Origin: Perkinsus olseni
Lineage: Eukaryota; Perkinsozoa; Perkinsida; Perkinsidae
NCBI GenBank assembly: GCA_013115135.1
Contig: JABANP010000156.1
Span: 40,119 to 104,118, forward strand
DNA: 64,000 nt
Direction: 5' to 3'
The notes beneath the pieces were generated by a model. The model worked only from the letters and a program-made list of their open reading frames with translations. It searched no databases and was not told where the DNA came from. Of the stretch, positions 63,190 to 64,000 are shown one piece after another. Positions within the stretch are counted from its first letter, which is position 1. Each line of letters starts with the position of its first letter. A program made the position numbers and the translations under genes.

Positions 63190-64000
63190 AATGACTGTAA
63201 AGTTGCCGAAAAACTAAAGAGAATTCACTTTTATCCTAAGACACGTCACGTATCTTAGGTCGACTCAGGGAAGTCGCAAAGGACCCACAAACGCCAGACC
63301 AACCACGTGCTCCACCATGGTTGGTCGCTGGAACTGCTTAGCCGAAGTGAGGCCAGCTGAGTTCGGTAGAGGCCAAGCGAACGGACACCGCCGAGTCACA
63401 GCGCACGTGCGCGCGCTAGCGGCGGCAGATCGGCGACCGGGGCGGCGGCGGCCCATCTTGGTGACCAAGGATGAGCCTATAACCAGTCTTGTGGCACTTG
63501 ACCATGGTTGATATCTCCGACGCTTCCTGACATATACAATCAGCGAGAGGCGACATGAGTTGACGAGTGCGCGGGAGAATAGGAGGAACAGAGAGCTAGC
63601 ATCCGCAGGGCCATGTCCCGGGACAAGTCTTGCCACCGCGGGACATTCTCTGTCGCTGCAGCCATCATGTAGCATTGCCATCATGAACTTCAACAGTCTT
63701 CCTCGACCGGATCCCTTCCTCCCCGGCGTTGGGGCGTGGGCCAGAGGACCGCGCAAGGCGCGCCACGACCTCGGCCAATGTGACGGGGCGGCCTCTGAAC
63801 GACAGACGAGCTGCCGCACCACATCGACAAGGTGGGTGGGGGGTTACTCAGAGAACACAATGTAAGTTCATTCTTGACTCTGAGTCAAAGTCAAGGATAT
63901 ACTCTCCTTAAAGAATATGATATAAAGATTAAGTTAAAAGAAGATAAAAGCTTCTTTTCTGTATAATTTAAAAAAGATGTCAGAGTTTCTGACATCTACT
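63190..64000. other. Upstream flank of duplicate 2 and window end
   Basis: Matches the flank at 60.93-61.35 kb. Contains the motif CGTATCTTAGGTCGACTC (63249-63266) 60-80 bp upstream of the start. The window ends in AGATGTCAGA-GTT-TCTGACATCT, a 10/3/10 palindrome. Confidence 0.5.

Overview
The window is nuclear DNA of an intron-rich eukaryote using the standard code (TAA, TAG and TGA all end reading frames). GT-AG introns are often only 46-75 nt long, and protein families sit in tandem paralogous copies with many lineage-specific secreted proteins. This fits a protist. I favour a Perkinsus-like alveolate, but that is an impression from protein style and genome texture, not a proof. No database search was possible.

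Layout, left to right. 1.8-2.9 kb: a two-exon coiled-coil gene. 4.7-7.0 and 10.3-12.5 kb: two tandem nine-exon platelet-activating-factor-acetylhydrolase-like lipases with an intact Ser/Asp/His triad. 12.7-14.4 kb: a nine-exon HAD (Cof-type) phosphatase. 15.3-40.2 kb: four copies of a secreted GH18/chitinase-like gene on long, related duplication units. Copies A and C are intact. B carries a 14-nt frameshift and a foreign tail. D carries a 34-nt snap-back insertion with a stop, and a complete LTR retrotransposon (32.0-38.8 kb) lies in its 5' leader. A 665-bp terminal-inverted-repeat element with TA target duplication sits at 17.7-18.4 kb, and its empty site is visible in the sister unit. 44.1-55.6 kb: two more intact HAD genes, HAD pseudogene pieces, a single-exon secreted protein, and a five-exon TMEM208/SND2 gene with a duplicated first exon. 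55.8-57.4 kb: a farnesylated-type DnaJ (Hsp40) with half of the usual zinc region. 57.8-63.2 kb: three minus-strand genes for small secreted proteins, two of them a recent duplicate pair.

The most unusual signals lie between the exons. (1) At least nine separate intron positions in the lipase, HAD and TMEM208 genes contain tRNA-like sequence: a TPsiC-arm/B-box core, sometimes with a recognisable anticodon loop or A-box, in either orientation, and occasionally filling the whole mini-intron. (2) Perfect palindromes with a single-base centre and 7-15-bp arms recur through noncoding DNA, often overlapping in chains. Comparison of paralogous units shows that several are recent insertions. (3) HAD exon 1 plus intron 1 is nearly identical in three paralogs whose other exons and introns have diverged, which points to gene conversion. 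(4) A short motif around TATCTTAGGTYGA and a MITE-like hairpin recur in introns and leaders.

Exon limits were set by hand from GT/AG sites, reading-frame phase and agreement between paralogs. Agreement is strongest for the lipase, HAD and GH18 families, where every copy gives the same exon lengths.
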